Assembly (NCBI RefSeq): GCF_027943255.1
Contig: NC_072895.1
Span: 71,054,001 to 71,118,000, forward strand
Direction of reading: 5' to 3'
Length of the DNA: 64,000 bases
Origin: Anastrepha obliqua
Taxonomy: Eukaryota > Arthropoda > Insecta > Diptera > Tephritidae
Part shown: positions 20,483 through 31,300 of the stretch, piece after piece
Position numbering within the stretch: the first letter of the stretch is position 1
Layout of the letters: every line of letters begins with the position of its first letter
Made by a program: the position numbers and the translations under genes
The notes under the pieces: generated by a model
Database searches by the model: none
What the model was told of the DNA's origin: nothing
What the model saw: the letters and a program-made list of their open reading frames with translations, nothing else

Positions 20483-23400
20483 CAATTAAAATCAATCACC
20501 AATGAAACAAATTAAATTCGCAACTGCCTCAACTTTACAGCTGAAAACCTTTCCTTAAACCATTTTTTTCATAAATTTTCAAGAAAGTAGTTTCTCGAAT
20601 GTGAAGCTTTAAAATCCGTTGTTCAATTTTCGCCATAACTCGATGCGATTTTCCTTTTGGATTTCATTTGACCTACATACATACATTGTGACACTTTTAC
20701 AAGAAAGAAAAATCCATGAAACAGCCAAACCATTCACTTAGGACAAGAATTGTCTAAAATATTCACCCACATCTCCAAAGAAATGCAAAGATTTCACTAT
20801 AAAATAAGTACTAAAAAGAACTTTTGGAAAATAGCACAATATTCTAAACCGACACAACTAAGTAAAAGAGAAAAAGGCGGAAAAAAAGAAAAATATACAA
20901 TACAATCTACTGCAAAAATAAAATAATTTCGCAGAAATTCCCTAGAATGAACGCAATGAAGAAAGCGACGAACTGTCAGACAAACAAGCAGTGTTCAAAA
21001 TACCAAAAGGAAAAATAAATCTTAAACACCACCAAAAAAGAAACGGAATTAATTTACAACAGCAAAGCAAAGTAGTGAACTACTTTTACACATACACATA
21101 CACTTATAAGCCAAGAAATAAATCAGTGAGCGTGAACGCGTAAATCTGACAAAGCATAGAGACTGGAGGCGACTTCACTGAGCGCCAACCGAAGATGTCG
21201 ATTAATGGCACAAATTTTTTTATCATATCCTGCAATACATACAAACAATGAAGCCTCTCCAACTTAAAGCATGTTCTTTTCGAAGTTATAGAAATCTCAT
21301 TTATGGAACTTCCTTTTCTTCTGTTTTTAAGGCAAAACGCAACAAATTCAGTGTACTGTACATATTTCCACTATATATGATAATTCAATATGTGTTTAAT
21401 AAAATTTGTATTCTGTTTTAATATTTATGTACATTTTTTTTAATTTTCATAAAGTAAAATAAATGATGTTGTTCAAAAATTGCTTTGATTTTTCAAAATT
21501 TTGTTTTCCTTGACGGTATTTCAACAAAAATCATTAGAATTAAGTTAGAAACGAATAAATTTTAAGAATTTCTCAACAGCATAGCATAGCTACTTAACGT
21601 ACCGTAGTTAGCTATAAAGTACTTTTCCTAGAATTTTGCAACTGAAAAGCTTATTGTCGCTCTATTTATTTTAGGACTTTATTTGGTATTAAGGGACTCA
21701 GGAGGCAGGAGAAAATTGTATGTGTAAAATAGAGCTAATCTCTTTTACGCGTCATTGAATAAGCCAAGCAGTTCAGTTGGCAAATAACTACTAACTTTTC
21801 CTTAAAATAAAATAAATAAAAGTGTAACTAGTTATTACTTCAACCAATTATACGACTTACTTAAAATTGACTATTAGAGTATTGAAATGTGTTTGAACGT
21901 TCAGATTAAGATTTCACGGTATCATAGTTTCCTTTTGGTTCCAAATTTTTGGGACATTTAATGATTGTAAAGTAGTACGCTTTTAGTGAATGCAAGACCA
22001 TGACTATTTCAAGTTCTTGATGTTCCCATTCTTCGGCACTGGTAGCAATTCACATTCGAAAGAAAACTAATGTATCTTGAATGCATTTCTTTCGTAATAT
22101 GAATATTCAACAAAATTTGCAGGAGATGGCTCCCACAAAAAATAATCAAAAATCGAAGTCAATGTAGGGAATTTTAAATTTTCTACTTGGCACTTGTCGA
22201 AGTATAAGAGGTCGAACTGTGACTGCTGTCGAAACGAAAGACTCCGAAAAAAGAAACTTGAAGGACCCTTCGACTTTCCACTAGAAACGTAAAATTTGGT
22301 ATATTTCATGGCTATTATAAATTTTTTTTGGCTGAACTCAAAGTATTCGAGAACTTGACCGTTTTTAAAGTTTTTCTCCTATTATTTTCGTTATCCCGGC
22401 ACATTTTCCGAAATTTTTCACACAGACAATTGGAAACAAATGCAATTAAATAATTTTGTAGAAAACTTAAAAATTAATTTTGAAACCGTGTATTTTAAGA
22501 ATATTTTTAGTAGAGTTTTAGTATCTGAGGTTATACTGGACAAAAAATTAGTTTCGAAAAATAATCAGAGAAGAAAAAATAAAAAAATAAATATCTGAAA
22601 ATAAAATTAAAAGAATAGTGAAGAATTTTTTTTTTAGTAACTACTTGTACTAACTGATTAAAAAATATGAATGTAAAATCACAAAAACTTGTATTTGAAA
22701 AATACATTCAATATATCATATCATTTACTTAACGAACAAAATTGTAAAGAATTTTTTTTTCATTCAAAGAAAACAGCAGTTAACAAAAAAACAAATTTGA
22801 GAAAATTAAAACTTTTTTGCATGCCTGGAAATAAAATAAAAAACGCGTATTTGAGAAACATTTTCACTACGGTACAGCCACACGGGACAAAAATGTAAGA
22901 AGAAAAGTTTGGAAAAAATAAAAATTTCAAAAAAAAAAAAACATTCCACCTACGCAAATACGCTGTGCGTAACGGAAAATATAAGTTTTGAAAGGCTTGG
23001 TAGAAAAGGCTGTTAATAAAAATTAAAAAACTCGTATTTTAAATACATTTCAAAAAAAAAAATTAAAAACTAATTAAAAATAAAAAAATTCCGAAGAAAA
23101 ATTCAAAAAAAAGGCGGCGAAAAAAAGAACAAAAGAAAGTAAAGAATAATGTTTTAAGAACGCAATTTTTGAAAGAAGACACTTAATCTCAGGAAGAACT
23201 TTGAGCTGACTAAAAATATTTGCGTGGAAGTAAAAAAATACACCAAATTTTACGCCTCGTTTGAGAACTCAGTAGTCTGGTTTTTTATTTTTTTTATTTT
23301 TGCAGGGGCATGAGAAACTGTAATGCATATGCATATACGAAGAAGAAAAAAATAAAGCATTGCGGTAAAATAAAGCATTTAAAAATACCATCCGTCATGC

Positions 23401-23756
23401 AGAACTCTAGCTACTTTGCAATTATTTCAGAATCCATTCACTATCACACAAAATTGGTATCACTGATTCAGTTTTCCCCACAGCAAATGCAGTCATCATA
23501 CACCTATTTAATTTATATGGATGTGTATGAGTACATTCATATGAGTATCAACTTAAAATGCTTCCGGCCGTCAATGGTAGTTTTATAACTTTCTCTATAT
23601 TTCCAATTTATTTCCCTACAACCATTTCCTTTGATGCAACCTGTTTGTGCAGGTAGTAAACGAGTTAATGAATAAATATGAATTACACCGAAAAAATAAA
23701 TTCAAATAGACAGATTTTATATAAATGAACAAAATTTTCATATGCATATATAAAAA
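20483..23756. other. non-coding, no recognisable feature
   Basis: AT-rich sequence with many A and T runs (22550-23110 is especially A-rich). Short open frames, including 22067-22309 on the minus strand, have no convincing motif. Confidence 0.45.
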
Positions 23757-24072
23757 AAAATAAATAATTGGCGCGTACACTTCTGTTAGGTGTTTGGCCG
23801 AGCTCCTCCTCCTATTTGTGGTGTGCGTCTTGATGTTGTTCCACAAATGGAGGGACCTACAGTTTCAAGCCGATTCCGAACGGCAGATATTTTTATGAGG
23901 AGCTTTTTCATGGCAGAAATACACTCGGAGGTTTGCCATTGGCTGCCGAGGGGCGACCGCTATTAGAAAAATGTTTTTATTAATTTTGCTTTCACCGAGA
24001 TTCGAACTAACGACCTCTCTGTGAATTTCGAATGGTAATCACGCACCAACCCATTCGGCTACGGCGGCCGCC
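23757..24072 (-). repeat. tRNA-derived SINE, best copy (reference)
   Basis: On the minus strand the element begins at 24072 with GGCGGCCGCCGTAGCCGAAT. It contains an A-box-like TAGCCGAATGGGTTGG and, about 45 bp on, a B-box-like GTTCGAATCTC (near 24010), the internal RNA polymerase III promoter of a tRNA. The tRNA-related head of about 90 bp is followed by a unique body (GTCGCCCCTCGGCAGCCAAT, TTTCTGCCATGAAAAAGC, GAACAACATCAAGACGCACA, GGAGCTCGGCCAAACAC) and a tail GTGTACGCGCCAATTAT leading into T/A-rich sequence. Related copies lie at 336-599, 1662-1760, 39606-39745, 46895-47195, 55125-55276 and 56165-56245. The head looks closest to a serine- or leucine-like tRNA (GCCGAATGG), but this is only a guess. 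Confidence 0.85.
24005..24062 (-). promoter_or_regulatory. RNA polymerase III internal promoter (A and B boxes) of the SINE
   Basis: Read on the minus strand: A box TAGCCGAATGGGTTGG near 24061-24046 and B box GTTCGAATCTC near 24014-24004, at spacing typical of tRNA genes. It is expected to drive SINE transcription. Whether this copy is transcribed cannot be told from sequence. Confidence 0.6.
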
Positions 24073-25259
24073 AATGGTTGGTTGCATATATATCTCTATA
24101 AAAACAAATACTGTACATGTTTATGTGTGTACGTGCGTATGAATGCACAAATCAAGCTAACTACTACAGATGTGGAACATTATTGCCTTGGGTCAATATT
24201 TTGTAATTCGGCTTCGCAAAGTTGTGAGTAAATTTATTGATGGAAAGTCAAAGCTTTATAAGCCAAATTAACGAGATATGGAGAAAATATGAAAAGAACG
24301 GCATATTTAAAGGGGTGCATGGGCTCTCACCCAGATATGGTTTTTAATATTTCAAAGCTTTACTTTTTTATAGCAAATTAAAAATTTACAACCATTGCCA
24401 TTTGCATTTTTTAGTTTAACTTTATTTATTTATGGCAACAGCGAGCATGAGTAATGAAATTATCATGGTTCATAACAAGAATGTAACCAATTAAAATGTG
24501 CTTGAAAAGGTTTGAAGAAAGAATTTTAAATTTACTTAGTCACCTTTATTACAAACCCGTTTGACTAAATCTTGATTTCAAAATATACAAGTGTGCGTAT
24601 TAGTCTGCAGATCTTATCGCCAAAGTCTTTTTTCCATACAAGATGAACTCTTAGGATTAGATACTGCATCTTTCTTACCTCTCCAATCATTTATAATTTT
24701 ATTTCTTAGTAATTGTGAGGCTCTTAAGAGTCACATATTTTAAATTTTATGAAATTTTTTGTGTAAGCGTTGACATTTAACCATCAATAATTTCACTGAC
24801 AAGCAACGCTTAATAATTCTAAAAATCCTTTAACGAAATAATGAAAGTTTTCGGATATCGATTCAATTGGTGGAGTGGTTTTAAAGTAGATGCAAATTTT
24901 AGAAAATTGTAAAAATAGAGGGCATACAAAAATAGTTTACTGCGAGTTTAGTTTTTCTTTTTTTATTCAGAATAATAAATGAGTTAGTTTTTTAATTATA
25001 TATATTTAATTATCAGTTTTTTTGGAGTTTTTCAATAGAGTTTCGAATTGAAACCTTTATCATAATTTTTGGTTTAACTAAGTTCTTATTTTAACTTTGT
25101 TTTTATTCAACTTGCAAAAATAAATTGCGCAAGTCTCGTTTGACGCTCTCTTACGCTTCAGACAAAAAAAAAATATTTTTTTCCGAAGCTCTCTGAAATT
25201 ATCCCACTCAAAATTTTCAAATACAAGTTTGTTGAAATAAAGCAAAACAGGTGTGTATT
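24073..25259. other. non-coding, no recognisable feature
   Basis: AT-rich sequence. No gene or mobile element ends recognised. Confidence 0.45.
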
Positions 25260-26794
25260 ATATTATACTATTAATATTAGGCAAAGCCTGCTGAGGTACC
25301 CTATATTTTAAAGCTTCTTAAAAATATTATCCCATTTTAAGGTTTATTGTTTCTTAGCAAAGCTGCTTTAGCCTTTTTTTTCCTAGAACAGGACATTTCC
25401 AAAGATTTATTGTGAATTTTTAGTGTCCATTTCACACAATCAGCGGATAATGGTCTAAAAGAGACAAATTTTGTTTAAGTGGAATGTAAGGGTACAGTGA
25501 CCCGTAAAGTAACCCATTAAACGTCTTAAGTCTACTCTGATGAATGAAAATACCTTACCAGAAATTCATCTGTGCAGCGCTAGGAATCATTTCGCTTGCC
25601 GCTGAGCGATAAAATTTCTCCAGTATTCAACGAATCATTCTCCTGCCATCTCCTGACAAGTTCATTAATGTGGCCCTTTGTCAGTCCAGAACCAACCTAA
25701 TAATGTTGAAGTTCCTTGACATGCTGAGAAAATTGAGGTAATCATATACTATTTTAGAGGTGATTATAGTTAAAAGGAGGGCCTTTAAAGCCACCTGACT
25801 ATCTAAAGGTATGTATATATATGCGGAGACATTCATTCACACATATATCAATGGCATGTATTTCTGCTTGGGAAGAGTCGCATCGGAATCGATTTTTTGA
25901 AGTTAGGCCCATTGATTCCTGCCCCTGTTCTACCATTTTCCAATTTGGACTCATCAGTAAACCATAGTTGAGAGCCAGGTTTGAAAGTGATAGAATTAGT
26001 TCTCCAGTCTGTGCGTTCATTAATTATAACTTGGAAGTTCCTGAAGAGTATTGGTTAGGGTGATAGTATATCATCTCTATGAAGAATGGGACTATGTAGG
26101 AAGTCTACTAAGATCTTTAAATGTCCTTTCATATCCCCGCAAATATACCTTTTCATCTTAAGGCTCTCGAGCGAGCTTCCCTTTCAATCAAGATTGGAAG
26201 GGGTGGTATGTTCAGGAGCACACCCAGTACATCAGTAGGACATGTTTTCATAGCCCCTGTAATACCAACACATATCAGGCGATGCAGTTTGTTTAATTCG
26301 TTTACTGCTTTTCTTTGCTTGACCTTGGGCCACCATGCTAAGGATGCATAAGTGACTATGGGTTTCACAACTGTGGTGAACGTCCAGAAGGTCACTCTAT
26401 GTCTTACCAAAAAGCCTTGTGCAGGCAAGGAATGCCCTTGTGGCTTTTGAAGTAACTCACTCAATATGGGAATTCCACGTAAGCGTTTTGTCAAGACTGA
26501 CGCCAAGATAGTTCGCTTCTGCCGAGAGTTGAAGTGTTGTTTCATTAAGGGTCGGACATTTGAGATTTATGTTCCTTCTCCTAGTTAATGGTACAAGTGC
26601 TGTTTTGTATGGGTTAATGGAAAGCCCTTTTTCCGTGAACCATTTGTTTATTATTGTAAGGGCTTACTGCATGCGATCCGAAATGGTTTCCTCATGCCAG
26701 CCTAATACATAAACTACTAGGTCATCAGCGTAACCCTGAGTGTGAAATCCTGGGTTATTCAGTTTGTGGAGAAGTTCATCTATGACTAGAGTCT
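25260..26794 (-). mobile_element. old LOA/jockey-group retrotransposon, 3' half (split by nested insertion)
   Basis: Minus-strand non-LTR element whose 5' half lies at 32069-32600. From right to left: RT after the QGGVLSPLL motif (LVIDELLHKLNN, then YADDLVVYV near 26725), RT thumb (KPIVTYASLAWWPK near 26345-26385, ITGAMKTCPTDVL near 26260), RNase H start (LWFTDESKLENGRTGAG near 25955-25905, FQAEIHAIDIC-like near 25860), and degenerate C-terminal sequence (GHCTL...KICLF, CEMDTK near 25500-25420). The 3' end is near 25260. It is full of frameshifts and long dead. The nested insertion supports it being older than the LOA-like element inside it. Confidence 0.8.
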
Positions 26795-26890
26795 CCCCTT
26801 GGGGGAGCCTGTTATCCCTAGAGGGCGCGTCCTCAGGTGGTGGATAGGGGAACACCTCCCAGATATGGAAGGTAGGAGAGTTGGTCTCCC
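25795..26890 (-). pseudogene. RT and RNase H remnant of the old element (3' part)
   Basis: The frame 26794-26664 gives LVIDELLHKLNN...HTQGYADDLVVYV, the catalytic YADD box. The frame 26545-26153 gives QKRTILASVLTKR, then FTTVVKPIVTYASLAWWPKV, LHRLICVGITGAMKTCPTDV and LNIPPLPILIE, the typical thumb region. The RNase H domain (26020-25800) is split over two frames: FTDESKLENG, where G of the usual TDGSK has become E, and SQAEIHAIDICVNEC. Stops and shifts occur about every 200-300 bp. The open frame continues past 26794 into the nested element by chance. Confidence 0.75.
26788..26794. repeat. target-site duplication, left copy (AGAGTCT)
   Basis: AGAGTCT at 26788-26794 is repeated at 32069-32075, immediately after the 3' end of the nested LOA-like element. 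With one copy and the element removed, the two halves of the old RT frame join without gain or loss of bases. This is direct evidence for a target-primed insertion. Confidence 0.8.
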
Positions 26891-27063
26891 GCGAACCACA
26901 CAGGCCGAAGACGTAAACTTCGTTAAAAAAACTCCCTTAACCCAAGGTGTGATGCGACCCGTGCCTATTGGGTGGGTTTGGCAGCCGGGGGACTAAACAA
27001 GGCTGTCTTTGAACGGAGCCCTCCTGATATCAGGCCGCCTCAGGTTGTAACGGTGGCCTTGCC
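26795..27063 (+). promoter_or_regulatory. 5' UTR of the LOA-like element
   Basis: GC-rich leader of a promoterless-type retrotransposon, where transcription usually depends on internal promoter elements. It starts CCCCTTGGGGGAGCC. Possible stems include GAGG/CCTC around GCGCGT (26820-26833) nested inside TATCC/GGATA (26814-26847). Related LOA-clade (Baggins) elements in mosquitoes carry an HDV-like self-cleaving ribozyme at the 5' end. I cannot confirm such a fold by eye. Confidence 0.5.
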
Positions 27064-28356
27064 ATGGTATGGGGCGCTGCCATGGTCGACCGGTTATTTC
27101 CCCTAATTCCTCTTTGGTCACCGCGCATGGCGACATGCGCAGCCCCTTGGGCGGGGCAGGTGACCGTACGAACCAGAACAATGAAACCAACAAAAAAACA
27201 AAAATCGGATGGCGGCGAGAAACAGACGGACAAAGTGACGGAAGGACAAACGGACGCACTGACAGCACAAGACAGACAAACGGACACACAAACTAAGCGA
27301 CAGGACAAACAATCGGTTACCCATGACAAACTGGGGATCGGATCAGTTGAGGGTAAAGCTGTGGGCCACAGCACGCCAACAACAATAAATGAACCTACAA
27401 CATCCGCTAAAGCCATGGGGCAAAAGCGCGCCAATAAAGGCCCATCAAGGTACAAGCTCTACCAGAGGTCTCTCGCTATCCTTGGCAGGATTCATAAGAA
27501 CGAGACCGAAGGTAAAGCTCATCCCAAAGATGAGGCTGACAGGGCAAGGTGTCAAAAGGTGGTGGACGAATATCTGGTATTCCAAACCGCCCGAAAGACA
27601 GAGGCCAAAAAACGTAACCGTTCGCAAGACGAAAACAAAAGGGCAACAAAGAAGCACAAGATCTCAGATCAGGGTGCGGTTGTCCCCAAACTTACGAAAC
27701 CATTCAGTGAGGTGGCAAGGGACCATCTTCAAATGGCACTGGTGGACGAAACTTCCAACCGCGGCAAACCTGTGCTGGAAAAATGGTCGGAGATTGAGGC
27801 TCGGTTGTCTCGCATAATCGTCGACCATGTCATGGCGAACCCGGAGGGTCAATCGCTAGGTTTCGACTCGGTGGAAGTGGTTCGCGGTTGCCGGGTAATC
27901 AAATGCGATGACCAGTACTCATTGCATTTCCTGACAAAAGCGATTGGTGAAATCCAGAACAGCTGGGATGGCTTGAGGCTCAAGCTCATTCCAGCTAGCG
28001 AGATACCACGAAGGCCGAGGGCTCGCATCTGGATACCAAACATGGAGTTTGAAGCCAATCAGTTAATTCCCTATCTCCAGGCTCACAACCGCGCAGTGCC
28101 GATGGCCGATTGGTCGATCATCAAAGCGGAGGCTCCGCAAAGGCACAGCGTGTCGTTCCTCCTTCAAATTACAGAAGAGAGCCTTGAACCACTGCAAAAA
28201 GTGGAAAACAAACTTCGGTTCGGCATACGGAAGGCCCAGCTGAAGATATTCCGTTCAGCGAATCCGGAGGAGGAGCAGGATGAGGTTGACGGCACCAGCG
28301 AACTGCTGACTGGCATGCAGTTAAATGACGCCGAACCTGCGGAAGCAAACCAATAA
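27064..28356 (+). CDS. ORF1 protein of LOA-like retrotransposon (DUF4780-like)
   Basis: Probable nucleic-acid-binding protein that packages element RNA. 430 residues, no interruption. Residues about 40-85 are a low-complexity, hydrophilic stretch rich in Q-T-D (QTDKVTEGQTD, DRQTDTQTKRQDKQ). Residues about 177-200 are very basic (KTEAKKRNRSQDENKRATKK), a likely RNA-binding or nuclear-targeting patch. Residues about 230-400 match the DUF4780 pattern found in ORF1 of insect LOA-type elements, with FDSVEVVRGCRVIKC, WDGLRLKLIPASEIPR and RARIWIPN. No CCHC zinc knuckle is seen. The start is uncertain: methionines at 27064, 27082, 27127 and 27181 are in frame, and 27181 (MKPTKKQK) would drop a Trp-rich leader that looks unlike a protein N-terminus. 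The stop TAA is followed three bases later by the ORF2 ATG in the same frame. Confidence 0.85.
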   Translation: MVWGAAMVDRLFPLIPLWSPRMATCAAPWAGQVTVRTRTMKPTKKQKSDGGEKQTDKVTEGQTDALTAQDRQTDTQTKRQDKQSVTHDKLGIGSVEGKAVGHSTPTTINEPTTSAKAMGQKRANKGPSRYKLYQRSLAILGRIHKNETEGKAHPKDEADRARCQKVVDEYLVFQTARKTEAKKRNRSQDENKRATKKHKISDQGAVVPKLTKPFSEVARDHLQMALVDETSNRGKPVLEKWSEIEARLSRIIVDHVMANPEGQSLGFDSVEVVRGCRVIKCDDQYSLHFLTKAIGEIQNSWDGLRLKLIPASEIPRRPRARIWIPNMEFEANQLIPYLQAHNRAVPMADWSIIKAEAPQRHSVSFLLQITEESLEPLQKVENKLRFGIRKAQLKIFRSANPEEEQDEVDGTSELLTGMQLNDAEPAEANQ

Positions 28357-28359
28357 CAA

Positions 28360-31300
28360 ATGGTTTTAAAGGTTGTCCAAATTAACCTGCAGCATTCGCA
28401 AACTGCAACGGACAACCTAACCGTTCTCCTAGGGGAGGAGAACGTTGACATAGCCTTAATCCAGGAACCCTGGGTGCGGAGCAACGAGGTGAAGGGGTTC
28501 CCTGGAAGAAACTACAATCTGTACTATAAGCGTACTCAAGGTAATCCTAGATCATGCATTGTAGCCAAAAAACACTTAAACATATTTTTAATCCCATCAT
28601 ACAGTTCACAGGATGTGACGGCCGTTGAGGTGGAAGCTGCTGACGGTGTCAGCATCACACTTGCATCCATCTATATGGCACATGATCGGCCAGCACCGCC
28701 CGAGGAGGCTTGTGGGCTTGTGCTTGAAGGAACCAGAAACAAAACCCTGCTACTCGGATGCGACGCCAATGCGAGGCATGCGTTGTGGGGAAGCTCTGAG
28801 ACAAACGACCGAGGTGAGTCTTTATATAATTTTATTATTAATACTAACTTATCGGTATGTAACAGGGGTAACACACCCACTTTCACCTTTCCTAGTACGG
28901 AGTACTTTAGAGGATGGGAGGAAGTGATTGATGTTACTCTAATGTCTGAAAATAGCTCAGTTAGGGTAGATAATTGGAGGGTATCCAATAAAAGGTCCTT
29001 CTCTGATCATAGTTGGATACTCTACGATTTGGATCTTAAGGTAGATTCACCCCTACCGTATCGAAATCCGTTGAGAACCAACTGGAAGAGGTTCAAAAAT
29101 GCAGTAAACAATAGGTTAGGAGAGATTCCTATCCCTCAAATCACTCTCACGGAAAACCTTGAGAGTAGGGTCATAACACTGGAAAAGGCATTTAGTAGGG
29201 CCTACAAAACGTCCTGCCCCATAAAATTTAGCAAAAAAACTCACCCTCCTTGGTGGAGCAGTGAGCTCTTAGAACTAAGGGAAAAATCTAGATCAACGTT
29301 TAACCTCAGCTACTCGACGGGAAATTGGGAATTGTACAGAGAAAGTCGGAGACAGTACAAAAAGGCAATCAGGGCCGCCAAAAAAGAGAGCTGGAGGGAA
29401 TTTTGCTCGTCAATCGAATCCACCAGGGATTCTGCTAGGCTCAGCCGCGTTCTTTCCAAAGACCACTCAATGGCTTCTTGGGTCAAGAAACCTGATGGAA
29501 CTTGGACTGCTACAGCAGAGGAATCGCTAGAGCTTCTGCTAAACACGCATTTTCCGGGATGCAGCGCTTACGAAAGTGAGAGGGGAAATATTAGGGGGAG
29601 CCAATATAATCCACAGCATCTTGCAAATGAAATTATTACCAAAGAAAAAGTTGCATGGGCAATCAAATCTTTCTCACCCTTTAAATCTCCGGGGCCAGAT
29701 GGGATCATTCCAAAGATGTTACAGGAAACCTTGGACTGTATCCTACCATGGCTAGAGGAAATTTTTAAAGCGTGTTTAAACTTAGGCCATATTCCAGATA
29801 GCTGGAAACTAGTCAAGGTCGTATTCATACCAAAAGTAGGTAGAAGAGGACATGAATCAGCGAAGGACTTCAGGCCAATCAGTCTTTCGTCTTTCCTGTT
29901 AAAAACCTTTGAAAGACTTTTGGATATGCACCTCAGAAGCTCTTTGGAGAGCTCTGGTATATCAACTGCACAACACGCATACCTTAAAGGCAAATCTACG
30001 GAGACAGCGCTTCACGAGGTAATCCGAACTATAGAGGGCTCTCTAGAGAGCAAACATTATACCATGGCGGCATTCTTGGATATAGAAGGCGCCTTTAACA
30101 ATGTTAGCACAGATGCCATCCAACGGGCGTTGATAGACCTGGAGGTGGACAGTTGCGTTAGTAACTGGGTCATCTCCATGCTAGAAACCAGGATCATCAA
30201 AGCTAATATGGGCAATATCAACATAACCAAGAAGGTCCACGGGGGCACTCCACAAGGTGGAGTATTATCTCCACTTCTTTGGCTATGTGTGATCAGCAAA
30301 ATCTTAATAAAACTTAACGGAGGTGGGGTAAAAGTGGTGGCGTACGCTGATGATGTGGTGCTAATAGTGTCAGGACTGTGTCCAAATACGATCAGTGGGA
30401 TCATCCAAAGGGCGTTAGACGAGCTTAACTCTTGGGCCACAGGATGTGGGCTAAGTTTAAACCCGCGTGAAACAGAACTTATGCTTTTCACCACCAGATA
30501 CAAGGTACCAACTTTCACCCTACCAAACATCAACGGACAAACTCTGTCACTATCAACCAGTGCAAAGTACTTAGGAGTAATTCTGGACTCCAAACTTAGC
30601 TGGAAGTTAAACGTCGAAGAACGGGTAAGGAAAGCAGAAATTGCTTTATATGCCTGCAAACGTATGCTTGGAAGAAGATGGGGTCTTCAACCTAAGCATA
30701 CATTATGGCTGTATAAGGCGGTTATACGGCCAATTTTAACGTATGGCTCGGTAGTTTGGTGGAAAGCTCTGGAGAGAGAGTACAATACCAAATTACTCGG
30801 CAGAATACAAAGATCAGCCTGTGCAATAACGGTCGGTGCAATCAGATCATGTCCTAGAGAGGCTCTTAATGCAATGACACACGTTATTCCAATAGACCTA
30901 CATATAAAGAAGACGGCAACCATGAGTGCATTTAGGTTAAATGAAGCGGGTCGCTGGAAAGAAAAAACTTATGGTCACGCTGGTCTATTATTGCGACAAA
31001 CTCAGTTAACCTCGGTGAGGACTGACTACATCGTCCCGATGGTAACGTTCAATAGGAATTTTGCCACACTATTTCCATCTAAAAAAGAATGGAATAAGGG
31101 ATTCTCTCTAAACACCTTCGATACCACAGTCTATACAGATGGCAGTAAAATGGATTGTGGTGTCGGAGCTGGTATATATTCTCAGAGACTTGGAATTGAA
31201 AAATCTGTGCGTCTCCCTAATACCAGTAGCGTCTTTCAAGCGGAAGTACTAGCAATTGGGGAAGCCTGTAGGTTACTAATCGCAGATTTCTCTTTCAAGG

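Noticed and set aside
22067..22309. Minus-strand frame with DYFLWEP, reminiscent of the LDYFLWG block of mariner transposases
   Set aside because: No other transposase motif lies on either side, and the surrounding residues do not match; a five-residue match is expected by chance.
27030..27455. Minus-strand frames of 140 and 98 residues opposite ORF1
   Set aside because: Shadows of ORF1; Cys- and Val-rich translation of the antisense strand without known motifs.
30057..30659. 200-residue minus-strand frame
   Set aside because: Antisense shadow of the LOA-like reverse transcriptase.
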